A stretch of 64,000 bases of DNA from Apodemus sylvaticus. Its lineage: Eukaryota > Chordata > Mammalia > Rodentia > Muridae. This document shows, one piece after another, positions 1 to 12,125 of this stretch. The stretch spans positions 33,269,842 to 33,333,841 of the forward strand of contig NC_067488.1 in the NCBI RefSeq assembly GCF_947179515.1, in the 5' to 3' direction. The notes beneath the pieces are model-generated. The model had not been told where the DNA came from, made no database searches, and was given only the letters and a program-made list of their open reading frames with translations. The position numbers and the translations under genes were made by a program. Position 1 is the first letter of the stretch; each line of letters starts with the position of its first letter.

Positions 1-919
1 GCCAGCCAGGCTGCAAGCAGCTGCAGATTTACGGTGCCTTTCACCGCACAGAAGCCACATCAGAAATCTGCCTCCTGCCAGTCATGAGAGACTCACCCCC
101 ATCTTGGTTTCGGACTCCAGAGAGATCGGACAGACTGAGGTACACAAACATGACCCGAGGCCAACATCGCGGGGGTCTGAACCCGACGGGCATTGGCCTG
201 CACCCAGACCCTGGGCTGTTCGGGGGGCCATCGGGGTGCCAACCCAGCCAGGAGGTTTTTTGCCCGCGCAGGCGCGTGCATCGCCATTTTGCCTACAGGA
301 CGCCAGAGAGCTCTAGCAGGCAAAGCCATTAACAGGCATAGCCTGAGGCTAACAAAGTGGGGGTCTAGGCCCCAACAGGTCCTGGACTGACCCCAAGAAC
401 TGGGCGGCTTGGTGGGCCATCTGTGTGTGTGTCAACCCGCCCAGGAGGTTGTTAGCCCAGCAGACTCTCCTGGCACTTTCAGGGAGCGTGAGCGCACACG
501 CCTGCCATCCTGGCCACCTGACAGACCCAATTAAAAGTCATAGCCCGAGGGGAACTTTGCTAGGACCTTGGCCTCCCAGGCTTTTACCTGGACCCAGGGC
601 CTGAGCACCCAGACTAGCCTTGTGTGCACCAACCCGGATGGGAGATCAGCTGCCCAGCAGAGTGATCAGCATGCGGAAAAGGTCCTGGCAGCATACACCA
701 TCAGCACTCCCTGAAGGTGCAAACGGGCTCCATCTGATTCACAGACACAATCTGGGGCAAAGCACACTAGAGCTGCAAGGGCACCCAAGCAGAGGACAGC
801 ACATCAACAATCTGCTACACGGGAAACCCAGCCATATAGTGTTGCAGTAATAGCCCCAGAGCCCCTCAGGAAGCCCAAACACCAGCCAGGGACAAGACCA
901 ACTAACTCCAGAGAACAAG
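1..919 (+). promoter_or_regulatory. L1 5'UTR made of about three ~195-bp monomer-like units
   Basis: Related landmarks recur at regular spacing. CAACCC followed by a CCAGGAGG-type motif occurs at 240, 433 and (diverged) 630. CAT-(A/G)-GCC-(C/T)GAGG occurs at 149, 337 and 539. The spacing of 188-202 bp suggests diverged tandem monomers, the known promoter design of mouse L1 5'UTRs. The region is GC- and CpG-richer than its surroundings. Promoter activity is an inference from family knowledge. Confidence 0.7.
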
Positions 920-1221
920 ATGGCAAAGAGCAAACTCAGGAACGCTACTAACAGAAATCTAGGCAATATGGCAGCATCTGAACCAAACTCTCCAACATCA
1001 CCAAGTCCTGGTTATGCCAACACACCAGAGAAACAAGATTTGGATTTAAAATCACTGATCATGATGCTACTAGAAGAACACAAAAAGGACATAAATGAAT
1101 CTCTTAAAGAAATACAGGGGAACATGAATAAGCTAGAAACCTGTATAATGGAAACAGAAAAATCACTTAAAGAAATGCAGGAGAATAAGGCTCAAGAGAT
1201 AGAAGCCAATAAAGAAGAAAG

Positions 1222-1270
<49 letters not shown>

Positions 1271-2170
1271 TAAAGAAATGCAGGAGAACTTGAGTCAAGA
1301 GGCAGAAGTCATGAAAGAGGAAACACAAAAATCTCTTAAAGAATTACAGGAAAACACAAACAAACAAATGATGGAACTGAGCAAAACCATCCTGGATCTA
1401 AAAACAGAAGTAGAAACAACTAAGAAATCACAACTTTGGAGATAGAAAACCTTGAGAAGAAATCAAGGGCCATAGATGCAAATATAAACAACAGAATGCA
1501 AGAGATGGAAGAAAGAATTTCAGATGCCGAAGATACCATAGAAACCATTGACTCAACAGTCAAAGAAAATGCAAAATGCAAAAAGCTTGTATCCCAGAAC
1601 ATCCAGGAAATCCAGGATACAATGAGAAGACCAAACCTAAGGATTATAGGTATAGATGAGAGTGAAGATTTACAACTGAAAGGGCCAGCAAATATCTTTA
1701 ACAAAATTATGGAAGAAAACTTTCCCAACTTAAAGAGAGAAATACCTATGAATATACAAGAAGCCTACAGAACTCCAAACAGACTGGATCTGAGCAGAAA
1801 TGCCTCTCGCCACATAATAATTAAAAACCCAAATGCACTAAACAAAGAAAGAATATTAAAGGCAGTAAGAGAAAAAGGCCAAGTAACATATAAAAGAAGA
1901 CCTATCAGAATCACACCAGACTTCTCACCAGAGATCATGAAAGCTAGAAGATCCTGGGCAGATCTCATGCAGACTCTAAGAGAACACAAATGTCAGCCAA
2001 GACTACTATACCCAGCAAAACTCTCAATCACAATAGATGGAGAAACCAAGACATTCCATGACAAAAACAAATTCACACAATATCTTTCCACAAACCCAGC
2101 TCTACAAAGAATAATAGGAGGAAAACTCCAATACAAGGAGGGAAACTACACCCTGGAAAAAGTAAGATAG
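920..2170 (+). pseudogene. L1 ORF1 (RNA-binding chaperone), frameshifted
   Basis: The frame opens at 920 (MAKSKLRNATNRNLGN) and codes the N terminus and the start of the coiled coil. A pure run of 45 A at 1224-1268 then gives a poly-lysine stretch and puts the reading in a frame that stops at 1271. After the run the coiled-coil heptads continue in another frame. A one-base loss near 1432 restores the first frame, which stays open from 1436 to 2170. That last part holds the RRM (MRRPNLRIIGIDE) and the C-terminal domain (HIIIKNPNAL, ITPDFSPE, LLYPAKLSI). The normal product is a trimeric nucleic-acid chaperone of the L1 particle. Confidence 0.92.
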
Positions 2171-2231
2171 TAACCTTCCTTCATCAAACCCAAAAGAAGA
2201 TAATCACTCAAATATAAAAATAACATCAAAA

Positions 2232-5200
2232 ATGATAGGAAGTAATAATCTCTATTCTTTAATATCTCTTAACATCAATGGACTCAATTCCCCAATAAAA
2301 AGACATAGACTAACAGACTGGATAAGGAAACAGGACCTTACATTTTGCTGCATACAGGAAACACACCTAAATGTCAAAGACAAAAACTACCTTAGAGTAA
2401 AAGGCTGGAAGACAATTTTACAAGCCAATGGTCTTGGGAAACGAGCCGGAGTAGCCATTCTAATATCAGATAAAATTGACTTTCAACCTAAAGTCATCAA
2501 AAGAGATACTGAGGGACACTTCTTGCTGGTCAAAGGAAAAATCTACCAAGAAGAACTTTCAATTCTGAACATCTATGCTCCAAATGCAAGGGCACCCTCA
2601 TTCGTAAAAGAAACTTTACTAAAGCTCAAAGCACACATTGCACCAAACACAATAATTGTGGGGGACTTCAACACTCCACTCTCCTCAATGGACCGATCAG
2701 GAAAACGGAAACTAAACAGGGACACAGTAAAACTAATTGAAGCTTTGTACCAACTGGATTTGACTGATATTTATAGAACATTTCACCCTAAAGCAAAAGA
2801 ATATACCTTTTTCTCAGCACCTCATGGTACCTTCTCCAAAATCGACCATATAATTGGTCACAAGACAGACCTCAACAAATATAAAAAGATCGAACTAATC
2901 CCATGCCTCTTATCAGATCACTATGGTGTAAGAGTGGTTTTCAATAGCAACAAAAACAACAGAAAGCCCACATACACATGGAGGCTGAACAATACTCTAC
3001 TCAATGACACCTTGGCCAAAGAAGAAATAAAGAAAGAAATCAGAGACTTTTTAGAATTTAATGAAAATGAAGGCACAACATACCCAAATCTTTGGGACAC
3101 AATGAAAGCAGTGCTAAGAGGAAAACTCATAGCCCTGAGTGCCTCCAAAAAGAAAATGGAGAGAGCATATACTAGCAGTTTAATGACACACCTGAAAGCC
3201 CTGGAACAAAAAGAAGCCAATTCACCTAGGAGGAGTAGAAGACAGGAAATCATTAAACTCAGGGCTGAAATCAATCAAGTGGAAACAAAGAGAGCCATAC
3301 AAAGAATCAACTAGTCCTGGAGCTGGTTCTTTGAGAAAATCAACAAGATAGATAAACCCTTAGCCAGACTGACCAAAGGGCACAAAGAAAGTATCCAAAT
3401 TAACAAAATTAGAAATGAAAAGGGAGATATTACAACAAAAACTGAGGAAATCAAAAAAATCATCAGATCCTACTACAAAAGCCTATACTCAACACAACTG
3501 GAGAATCTGGAGGAAATGGACAATTTCCTAGACAGATACCGAATACCAAAATTAAATCAGGACCAAATAGATCATCTAAACAGTCCCATAACCCCTAAAG
3601 AAATAGAAGCAGTCATAGAAAGTCTTCCAACCAAAAAAAGCACAGGACCAGATGGTTTCAGTGCAGAATTCTATCAGACCTTCAAAGAAGACCTAACACC
3701 AATACTCTTCAAACTATTCCATAAAATAGAAACAGAAGGAACCCTACCCAATTCCTTCTACGAAGCCACAATTACGCTGATACCAAAACCACACAAAGAT
3801 CCAACAAAGAAAGAAAACTTCAGACCATTCTCCCTTATGAACATCGATGCAAAAATACTCAATAAAATTCTTGCCCACCGAATCCAAGAACACATCAAAA
3901 CGATCATCCACCATGATCAAGTAGGCTTTATCCCGGGAATGCAGGGTTCAATATACGGAAATCCATCAATGCAATCCACTACATAAACAAACTCAAAGAA
4001 AAAAACCACATGGTCATTTCATTGGATGCTGAAAAAGCATTTGACAAAATTCAGCATCCTTTCATGCTTAAAGTCTTGGAAAGAACAGGAATTCAAAGCC
4101 CATACCTAAACATCGTTAAAGCAATATACAGCAAACCAGTAGCCAGCATCAAACTAAATGGAGAGAAACTTGAAGCAATCCCACTAAAATCAGGGACTAG
4201 ACAAGGCTGCCCCCTTTCTCCTTATCTTTTCAATATTGTACTTGAGGTACTAGCTCGGGCAATTCAACAACATAAGGAGGTCAAAGGTATAAATTGGAAA
4301 GGAAGAAGTCAAACTATCATTATTTGCAGATGACATGATAGTCTACCTAAGTGACCCAAAAAACTCCACTAGAGAACTCCTACAGCTGATAAACAACTTC
4401 AGCAAAGTGGCAGGTTATAAAATCAACTCAAGAAAATCAGTGGCCTTCCTATACTCAAAGGATAAGCAGGCTGAGAAAGAAATTAGGGAAATGACCCCCT
4501 TCACAATAGCCACAAACAGTATAAAGTACTTTGGGGTGATTCGTACCAAACATGTGAAAGATCTGTATGACAAGAACTTCAAGACCCTGAAGAAGGAAAT
4601 GGAAGAAGACCTTAAAAAATGGGAAAACCTCCCATGCTCATGGATTGGCAGGATCAATATAGTTAAAATGGCCATTTTTCCAAAAGCAATATACAGATTC
4701 AATGCAATACCCATCAAAATCCCAACTCAACTCTTCACAGAGTTAGAAAGAGCAATTATCAAATTCATCTGGAATAACAAAAAACCCAGGATAGCTAAAA
4801 CTATTCTCAGCAACCAAAGAAATTCTTGGGGAATCAGTATCCCTGACCTCAAGCAATACTACAGAGCAATAGTGTTAAAAACTGCATGGTATTGGTACAG
4901 TGACAGGCAGGCAGATCAATGGAACAGGATTGAAGATCCAGAAATGAACCCACATACCTATGGCTACTTGATCCTCGACAAAGGGGCTGAAAACATCCAG
5001 TGGAAAAAAGATACCCCTTTCAACAAATGGTGCTGGTTCAACTGGAGGTCAGCATGCAGAAGAATGCGAATTGATCAATCCTTGTCTCCTTATACTAAGC
5101 TCAAATCCAAATGGATCAAGGACCTCCACATAAAGCCAGATGCTCTGAAGCTAATAGAAAAGAAACTGGGGAAGACCCTTGAGGATATTGGTACAGGGAG

Positions 5201-6050
5201 AAAGTTTCTGAACAGAACACCAATAGCATATGCTCTAAGATCAAGAATTGACAAATGGGACCTCATAAAATTACAAAGTTTCTGTAAAGCAAAGGACACC
5301 ATCAAAATGACAAATCGGCAACCAACAAATTGGGAAAAGATCTTCACCAATCCTACATCAGATAGAGGGCTAATATCCAATATATATATAAAGAACTCAA
5401 GAAGTTAGACTCCAGAAAACCAAAGAACCCTATTAAAAATGGGGTACAGAGTTAAACAAGGAATTCTCACCTGAAGAACTTCGGATGGCGGAGAAACATC
5501 TTAAAAAATGTTCAACTTCATTAGTCATTAGGGAAACGCAAATCAAAACAACCCTGAGATTTCACCTTACACCAGTCAGAATGGCTAAGACTAAAAATTC
5601 AGGAGACAGCAGGTGTTGGAGAGGGTTTGGAGAAAGAGGAACACTCCTCCACTGCTGGTGGGGTTGCAAATTGGTACAACCACTCTGGAAATCATTCTGG
5701 CGGTTCCTCCGAAACTGGGCACCTCACTTCCAGAAGATCCTGCTATACTACTCCTGGGCATATACCCAAAAATTTCCCCAGCATGTAATAAGGATACATT
5801 TTTCACTATGTTCATAGCAGCCCTATTTATAATTGCCAGAAGTTGGAAAGAACCCAGGTATCCCTCAACAGAAGAGTGGATGCAAAAAATGTGGTATATA
5901 TACACAATGGAATACTATTCAGCCATTAGAAACAATGAATTCATGAAATTCTTAGGCAAATGGATGGAGCTGGAGAACATCATACTAAGTGAGGTAACCC
6001 AGTCTCAAAAGATGAATCATGGTATGCACTCACTAATAAGTGGATATTAA
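2232..6050 (+). pseudogene. L1 ORF2 (endonuclease + reverse transcriptase), one stop and several frameshifts
   Basis: The endonuclease domain (2232-about 2960) keeps its hallmark residues: NINGLNS, QETHL, VGDFN and SDHYG. An in-frame TAG lies at 3312-3314. The RT domain follows, with TGPDGFSAEFYQ, SLDAEKAFD, GTRQGCPLSPYLF and FADD (4322-4333). A 4-base loss near 3946 shifts the frame, a second shift falls near 4300 just before FADD, a third at the AT run near 5385, and a fourth near 5715. The C-terminal cysteine/histidine region (LLHCWWGC) and the terminal HSLISGY at 6050 are present. The original start codon region near 2215-2232 is degenerate. The normal protein nicks DNA and copies L1 RNA at the nick; this copy cannot make it. 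Confidence 0.94.
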
Positions 6051-6302
6051 CCTAGAAAACTGGAATACCCAAAACATAATCCACGCATCAAATGAGGTAC
6101 AAGAAGAACGGAGCAGTGGCCCCTTGTTCTGGAAAGACTCAGTGAAGCAGTATGGAACAAAATCAGAACAGGGAAGTGGGAAGGGTTGGGTGGGAAAACA
6201 GGGGGAGGGAAGGGGACTGATGGGACTTTCGGGGAGTGGGGGTCCAGAAAAGGGGAAATCATTTGAAATGTAAATAAATATATTAATAAAAAAAAAAAGA
6301 AA

Positions 6303-6452
6303 AAATACGAGGTACAGATCTAAACAGAATTTTTAAAAGATGAAAACAAAGGGCTAAGAAGCACTTAAAGAAATGTTCCCCATCCTTAGTCATCAGGGAA
6401 ATGCAAATTAAAACTACTTTGAGATTCCATTTTATCCCATTCAGAAAATGGG
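6303..6452 (+). mobile_element. older L1 ORF2 C-terminal fragment
   Basis: Immediately after the tail of the large L1, the sequence again reads as the end of ORF2 (ACTTAAAGAAATGTTC, then CATCAGGGAAATGCAAAT). It is more diverged than the young copy and lacks a 3'UTR. The young L1 may have landed in or beside an old one. Confidence 0.75.
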
Positions 6453-7588
6453 TAATATCTTGTATTATTAGAGATAAGAAAGGGCAGTGGATGCAACAGG
6501 ATCCACTACTCTCCATTCCCAGCCTCCCCATACAGACAGAAGTGAGTTTGCTGATCTTCCTATGCAGGGTGATCTTCTATTTCCTTCTATCCCCCAGTGT
6601 TTGACAAAAGCAAGGTGGTAGCAGCTTACAGGTGTGAGCAGCAGCCGTGGCACCCTGTAGTATTCCAGTTCTGGGTGCTGTGATGTTCTTTATTGCAAAG
6701 TTCTAATATAAACAAAGGAAATCAGATTCCCTGGTTCTTGACAGTTAGCATCGTTGCTTCCATGGTACTAGGAACAAGGCGTTTTCTTCTGTTATTTTGG
6801 CCACATTGTCCACACTGGTCTTACAGCCCCAGCTCTTAGCAGCCACCTGTTCTGCAGCTTCTTAGCTTTACCTCTTCTGCAGCTGTCAAAGCAACTGGTG
6901 GCTCCAGCATTTCTGGGGCTCACCCTACTAGCCATTCCCCTGTTACCGCTGTTGCAGTGCAGTCATTGCTGCTATTCCTTTCTTTGTGTTTCGGTATCAG
7001 GATGCTCTACTAAAAACACTCAAGGGAAGTCTTTGATTTGGTCCAAGGTTGCAACACTAAGGCACCTGAGCAGGTGATGAAACAACCTCCTTAGATGTTA
7101 GCAAATGTCTTCATAAGTCACCAAAGACCTTCATGCAAATGAAGGATGCATACCAATCGTGGCACTGTCTCTTCTTGTACCAGTCACAAAGGTTCCTCTG
7201 CTAGTCCAACATTTCATGCATTGGGTCTGGTCTGCTTGCAAAGGACTCTAGCCATCTAGAGCTCATTGCTACCTGAAATGGTAAAAACAAGCAAAAATAA
7301 GACACAAACTGGTTTTACCCTCAAGAGTCAGAGTGATGCCTTCCTGTATCTTCCTCAGGATTTTTTGAAGGATTCTCCAAGAAGCTGATGCTGAAATAGA
7401 GCTGGCTGGCTGGATTTCCAACTGAAAGTCCTTTTGTTTGAGGCAGCCTGAATGCCAGAGGAGAGTCCAGTCCAGTATCTGTGAATTGGGGAGTTAGATT
7501 TATCCATTCCTAAGTATCTTTTCTGATTAGCAGAAAAATATCATCAGAAGGATGGTTTATACTTAATTGTTGACATTAATACTGATTT
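6453..7588. other. no gene or repeat recognised
   Basis: This unassigned stretch has mixed composition and only short open frames without family features. It could contain diverged LTR or L1 3'UTR material that I cannot name. Confidence 0.4.
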
Positions 7589-7589
7589 T

Positions 7590-7715
7590 AAAATTTTATC
7601 ATATTTTTATTGCATGTGAGTGCTTGTGCATGCCTGCATATAGATGCTATAGTGTGCGTGTGTCGGTCAGAGGACAACAATTGGGATTTGGGTCTCTTCT
7701 TTTTCAATCATGTGT
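7590..7715 (-). mobile_element. diverged B3/B4-type SINE
   Basis: GCATGTGAGTGCTTGTGCATG followed by GTCAGAGGACAACA is the typical interior of rodent B3/B4 SINEs read in reverse. The rest is diverged. Confidence 0.55.
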
Positions 7716-7798
7716 TCATGTATTAAATGATTTTCATCAGGGTTGGCAGTAGGTGCCTCTCCTGGGTGAGTATTTCATTGACCTTAATACTGATTTTA

Positions 7799-7843
7799 AC
7801 AACAACAACAACAACAACAATAACAACAACAACAACAAAATCC
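7799..7843. repeat. (AAC)n microsatellite
   Basis: About 14 AAC units run here, interrupted once by AATAAC. Confidence 0.95.
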
Positions 7844-7927
7844 TCAATACTTAATTCCTGCCTAGGGCCTAGGAAGAAGCAGATTCTTATTTGTCTCATT
7901 GAGGTTTATTTAAAAATGCATTCCTAT

Positions 7928-8035
7928 CAGGTTTGGTGGTATACAGAAACCCAGGGCTTAGGAGGCTGAGGCATGTATGGATCAACTCCAGGTCAGCATG
8001 GCTATGCAGTGAGACCTTTCACTTCTGAAAAAGCT
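7928..8035 (+). mobile_element. diverged B1-like SINE
   Basis: GGTTTGGTGGTATAC, then CTTAGGAGGCTGAGGC and a GTCAGCATGGCTATG segment follow the B1 order. It is heavily diverged and A-poor at the 3' end. Confidence 0.6.
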
Positions 8036-8980
8036 TATGTAAAACAAACCCCAAACCACCAAAAGCCTTATTCTTTCCATGCTTCAACTTTTTCTTCATT
8101 TTTGAAAATTTCCTATATGTATAAAACAAAATATGACCATATATATCATTTTTTAAGATATCATTTAAGTCCAGTTAGTGGTGTACATATGTGCATGGGT
8201 TATCCACTGGTGCATGATAACTTACAGGTAACCACACTCCCAAAACAGAAAGATTCTTCCTCCCCCTACAACCATCTACTGTTCCTCAGTAAGTTGTAGA
8301 GCCTGGAGACCATTTACCTCACCTATTTGGGATTCTGACTGGCCCTGTCTTACATAGATCTTATATAAGTAACCACGACAACTGTTTTGAATTTATGGTT
8401 GTGATAGCCGAGTCATGTCTAGAAGACAAGCATCCTACAGGGTCCCTCCCTTTTCCTGACTCTTACATTCTTCCTACCTCTCCTTCTGCAATGGAACAGG
8501 TATAGATATTCTATCAGGCTGAGCACTCAGTTCTTATTCTCAGCTCTCTGGTCTGTTATGTGCCTCTGCAAAAACTGCTGCCCATGGCAAAAAGAATCTT
8601 CTCTGTCCAGGGTTGAGAGAAATCCAAGTCTATGAGTTAAAACATAGGTATTTAGATGGACATTTGTCAGCATGACCACTTAGTGAAACAAACAAATAAA
8701 AAACAAAAAATGATAACACACACAAATAGATGTATGAAAGTTCATAAAGACCTCAAATAGTATTTAGACTAAATTATAAATTCTAACCTTCTCTGAAAAG
8801 TATTATAAAGAACACAATGCAAAAGTAGTCTAGAAATATGGAAATACAGCACATGTCCTATTCTTAGACTGGAAATTCAATTTGCTGCTTCATGTTTAAA
8901 CATAAAAATTATCTGAAGCTTTATTAAAAACAAGTTGAGGATGTGATTTGCAAGATGCAATGAATATGTTAATAAATTTA

Positions 8981-9218
8981 GGGCTGGAAAGATGGCTCAG
9001 CTCTAAGAGTAACGGATGTTTTTGCCGAGGACCTAGATTTGACTCAAGAATATACATAGCACCTTATGACCACTCATGATTTTATTACTAGGGGATCCAA
9101 CACCCTTTTCTGAACTCTGAGGGAACCATGCACTCATGTGGCGCATAGACATTCATATAGGCCAAGTACTCATATATATAAGCCAAGTAATCTAAACATT
9201 AAATAAAGTATTTCTAAA
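8981..9218 (+). mobile_element. B2 SINE
   Basis: It starts with GGGCTGGAAAGATGGCTCAG, the tRNA-derived B2 head with its pol III A box. The body describes the usual B2 order, and it ends in an AT-rich tail with AATAAA near 9200. Confidence 0.85.
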
Positions 9219-9654
9219 ATTTGAATGCTCTAAATAAGGTGACAGGATGACTAAAATAGAAACAGACTTGTTTATAAAGTTGGCAACTTGAAATATGATG
9301 GAGATGACAATGGCTGCTTGAAAAATATTTTATATGTAGGGTTGACACAATTAAGTTGACTGATGGAAAACATGGATTCTTTCCTGATGAAATTTATAGA
9401 AAATAAATTGCCAAAGGCTTAAACTCAAAAAGTAAAAGGCAGCATGCCATAACATTAAAAGAAAATACAGAAACACAAGCTTTGGCTAGAGTAGCTATAC
9501 TGAGTTGTAAGGGTAGCACTTCCCTGTGTCTGTACATGAACCGTCAAATGCCTGGGACTGAATACAACTAGTCTAAGTTCAGTTGGGTGCTCCCTGAGCA
9601 GATTTCCCAGAGATGACTCAAGAATCTTTTTGTTGTTGTTATTTGTTGATGTTG

Positions 9655-9745
9655 TTGTTGTTGCTTTTACTGTTTTTAACTCACAGAGATCCACCTGCCT
9701 CTTCCTCCCAAAAGCTGGGATTAAAGGCATGTACCCCAACCACCC
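9655..9745 (-). mobile_element. partial B1 SINE next to a GTT repeat
   Basis: CAGAGATCCACCTGCCTC and GGGATTAAAGGCATG are reversed B1 motifs. The upstream (GTT)n of about 9630-9663 probably derives from its A-rich tail. Confidence 0.75.
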
Positions 9746-10059
9746 AGATGACTCAAGATTCTCTGTCTACTGGCTTCACCTTGTCTTTAGGCCTTCATGC
9801 TTCTCTTTGGTTTTTCCGTACCAAGTTTTTAAGGGAAAAGAAAAAGTACAGCGGGAATCTCACACGTAGGCTCAATGCTAAGCTTGAATGGAACAAGTTA
9901 ATCCCCTGAGCGCCATTCAAGGTAGCCATAGAGCTATAGGACAGTGTGGTATGCTGATTCTAGCAGTTCCTCAAGAAGAAGAACATACAGATTTTTAGGG
10001 ACTGGATAGCCAAACTACCCCATTGTATAAAAATGTCAACAAAATTAAAAAGATCTGTA

Positions 10060-10186
10060 TCAAACTGTCTTCTAAATATACATCTATATTCCCACATAAT
10101 AGTGCAACTCCTAAGCCTTATCAGGGATGTTTATTTATGTAGTGCATATCAGATAATACTAACTGATTACAGCACAGAGAAGGAGT
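10060..10186. repeat. left copy of 127-bp direct repeat flanking an old L1 3' end
   Basis: This copy aligns without any indel to 10629-10755, with about nine mismatches in 127 positions. The two copies bracket an L1 3' segment exactly, as a target-site duplication would, though it is far longer than usual. Confidence 0.85.
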
Positions 10187-10628
10187 GTTTATGGAGTGCT
10201 CATCTGTAAATGGGACCTGTGCATCAACATCTGATATTCCTAAATTTGGGCCTAACCTGAGCTTTGTAAGATCAGGGCAGTGAAGATTCCAGCATCGAGG
10301 AGGAAGGGATTCACCAGTTCCCACCCCTAATAGATGAGCTCATGAGAACTGATGGCTACCAGGGGAGGGGGATTCAGTTGTCTTTAGGCGTGCTGTCCTA
10401 GGCAGGGTGACCATCCATGGGGAGTGTTAATTGGGCTCAGTGGGTTGTAAAAAATAATAAAGGGGACATAAAGTGAGGAGGAGGGGTGATCAGGAATCTG
10501 GAAGAAGGTTTTGGGAGGAGTGAGGGCGGATATGATTCAAATATGTTGCATGCATTGTGAAATTTTCAACAAATAAACAAATATGGATTATTAAAATATC
10601 TAAATATATGAAAATATATCAAAAAGTG
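10187..10628 (+). mobile_element. old L1 3' end
   Basis: The segment carries the older rodent L1 3'UTR signature (GATGGCTACCAGGGGAGGGG, a GGGTTGTAAAAAATAATAAA block, then GGACATAAAGTGAGGAGG) and ends in an AT-rich tail. Both ends meet the 127-bp direct repeats. Confidence 0.75.
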
Positions 10629-10755
10629 TCAAACTGTCTTCTAAATATACATCTTTATTCCTACATATTAGTGCACCTCCTAAGCCTTATCAGGAATGTT
10701 TATTTATGTAGTGTATATCAGATAATACAAACTAGTTACAGCACAGAGAAGGAGT
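10629..10755. repeat. right copy of 127-bp direct repeat
   Basis: This is the partner of 10060-10186, with equal length and no gaps. It shares the segment CTCCTAAGCCTTATCAGG and the ending CAGCACAGAGAAGGAGT. Confidence 0.85.
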
Positions 10756-10887
10756 AGTCAATTCATAATTTGGCCATTTTGAAGGTAAAATCCTTAGTGA
10801 GGAAATTAACTTAGGCTAAATCACAAATAAGCTAAAGGTGGAGGAAACAATAGCTTGTGTCAGTGATTGATTATTATCTTGATTATC

Positions 10888-11130
10888 TTACACGTCCATA
10901 TTACAGTCCATCACTGAGGGAAGTCAGGGCAGGAACTCAAACAGGGCAGGAGTCTGAGGACAGGAACTGATGCAGAGGCCAGGGAGAAATGTTGCTTATT
11001 GGCTTTCTCCTCATGGATTGCTCAACCTGTTTTCTTACCCAGTTTGGTCACCCAGGGCCACTAGCCCCAGGGGTGGCACCACCTTCCATATCAGTCACTA
11101 AGAAAATGCCCTATCAGCTTGCCTGCAGTC
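10888..11130 (-). mobile_element. MaLR/ORR1-like LTR fragment
   Basis: CATCACTGAGGGAAGTCAGG, GGAACTGATGCAGAGGCC and a GGTGGCACCACC block are characteristic of a common rodent MaLR-class LTR in reverse. The subfamily is uncertain. Confidence 0.65.
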
Positions 11131-11146
11131 TGAGCTTATGAAGGTA

Positions 11147-11262
11147 TTTTTTTTCCTCAAACTGTGCAGTTTTAGATGTCTTGGAACTCACCATGTAAAC
11201 CAGACTTGCCTTGAACTCCTTTGTCTGTCAAGTGCTGGGACTAAGGATGTGAAGGGGTTAAG
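11147..11262 (-). mobile_element. diverged B1 SINE
   Basis: CTTGGAACTCACCATGTA, AGACTTGCCTTGAACTCC and AGTGCTGGGACTAAGGATG match reversed B1 with many changes. Confidence 0.65.
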
Positions 11263-11817
11263 TTACTGCATTACTTAAACAAAAAAGCTACCCATGTATA
11301 TTTATTGAGTCTACAAACATATAACTACAGTCTAGAAGACATGACAGGATGCTTGTGTTGGTAGAAGATAGATGGGCAGCTAGATGGGGAGCATGGAAGA
11401 GGGAGTTACAACCTTGCATATTTTTACATCTTGAGTTGTTGTAGAAAGATAACTGAATTTGGGATGAATTATAATATAATTTTAAAATTTTGAATGTTTA
11501 TTACATTTGTTGTATTTTTATATACTTCCAACATTTCACCTTGCAAAAAAAAAAAAAAAGCCATCTTACCCTGTTTATCATACGCCTCATCCCTGGAATC
11601 ATTTCGTCTTAGGAAAGAAATTATTTGACCTTTTAGAGAAAAATATGAGCTGGGCATGTACATTAATTGATAAAACATCATGTAATTATGTCTTAGCCAG
11701 TATTTTCATTGGTAAAAATTATTCAGTGGTTCCTTTTGATCCATGGATACAAGGTAGATGTTTTCAAAGGTATCCCTTATATCTGCATTCACCCTGAAAC
11801 AAACCTCATGCATATTA
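11263..11817. other. no gene recognised; AT-rich
   Basis: This is AT-rich sequence with a 15-A run near 11546. The open frames are short and featureless. Confidence 0.4.
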
Positions 11818-12125
11818 GGACATGGCTTAGTTACTTTACTCACTGCTATGACAAGATAACAACAAAAGTAGCTTAAAGAAGGAACGGTTTAGTATGGCTC
11901 AGAATTTGACGGCATAATCCAATGGTAAGGAAAACATGGTGATGGGACCTTGATTGAGCTAATTATGTCGCATCTTCAGTCAGGAAGCAGAGAGGGAGAG
12001 AAGTCAGCTTAGTGTAAGTCAGAAAGCTCAGGTTGCTTTCTTCTGCAACCTAACTCCATGGGTTGGTGACACCCACATTAAGAGGAGGTTTTCCCATCTC
12101 AGTTAACACAGTCTAGAAACTCCCT
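11818..12125 (+). mobile_element. rodent interspersed repeat, hAT/URR1-like
   Basis: ACTGCTATGACAAGATAACA followed by AGCTTAAAGAAGGAACGG and CAGTCAGGAAGCAGAGAG resembles a common rodent nonautonomous repeat, possibly URR1. The family is assigned only by eye. Confidence 0.5.

Larger units (their letters stand above)
1..6293 (+). mobile_element. near full-length LINE-1, inactivated
   Basis: A plus-strand murine L1 begins at or before the window edge. It shows a GC-rich 5'UTR (1-919), ORF1 (920-2170), ORF2 (about 2215-6050), a 3'UTR with the G-rich stretch typical of rodent L1 (about 6150-6260) and an A-rich tail ending near 6293. It is the most complete L1 in the window. It cannot be active as it stands, because ORF1 has frame breaks and ORF2 has one in-frame stop and several frameshifts. 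The left boundary is not visible, so target duplications cannot be assessed. Confidence 0.95.

Noticed and set aside
4415..4717. Minus-strand frames of about 100 codons inside the plus-strand L1 (also 2921-3274, 5090-5380)
   Set aside because: Antisense shadows of ORF2 that recur in every L1 copy here; no independent evidence of coding.
8981..9060. tRNA-like A/B box sequences in SINE heads
   Set aside because: They belong to tRNA-derived B2/B3 SINEs, not to functional tRNA genes; no complete cloverleaf is visible.
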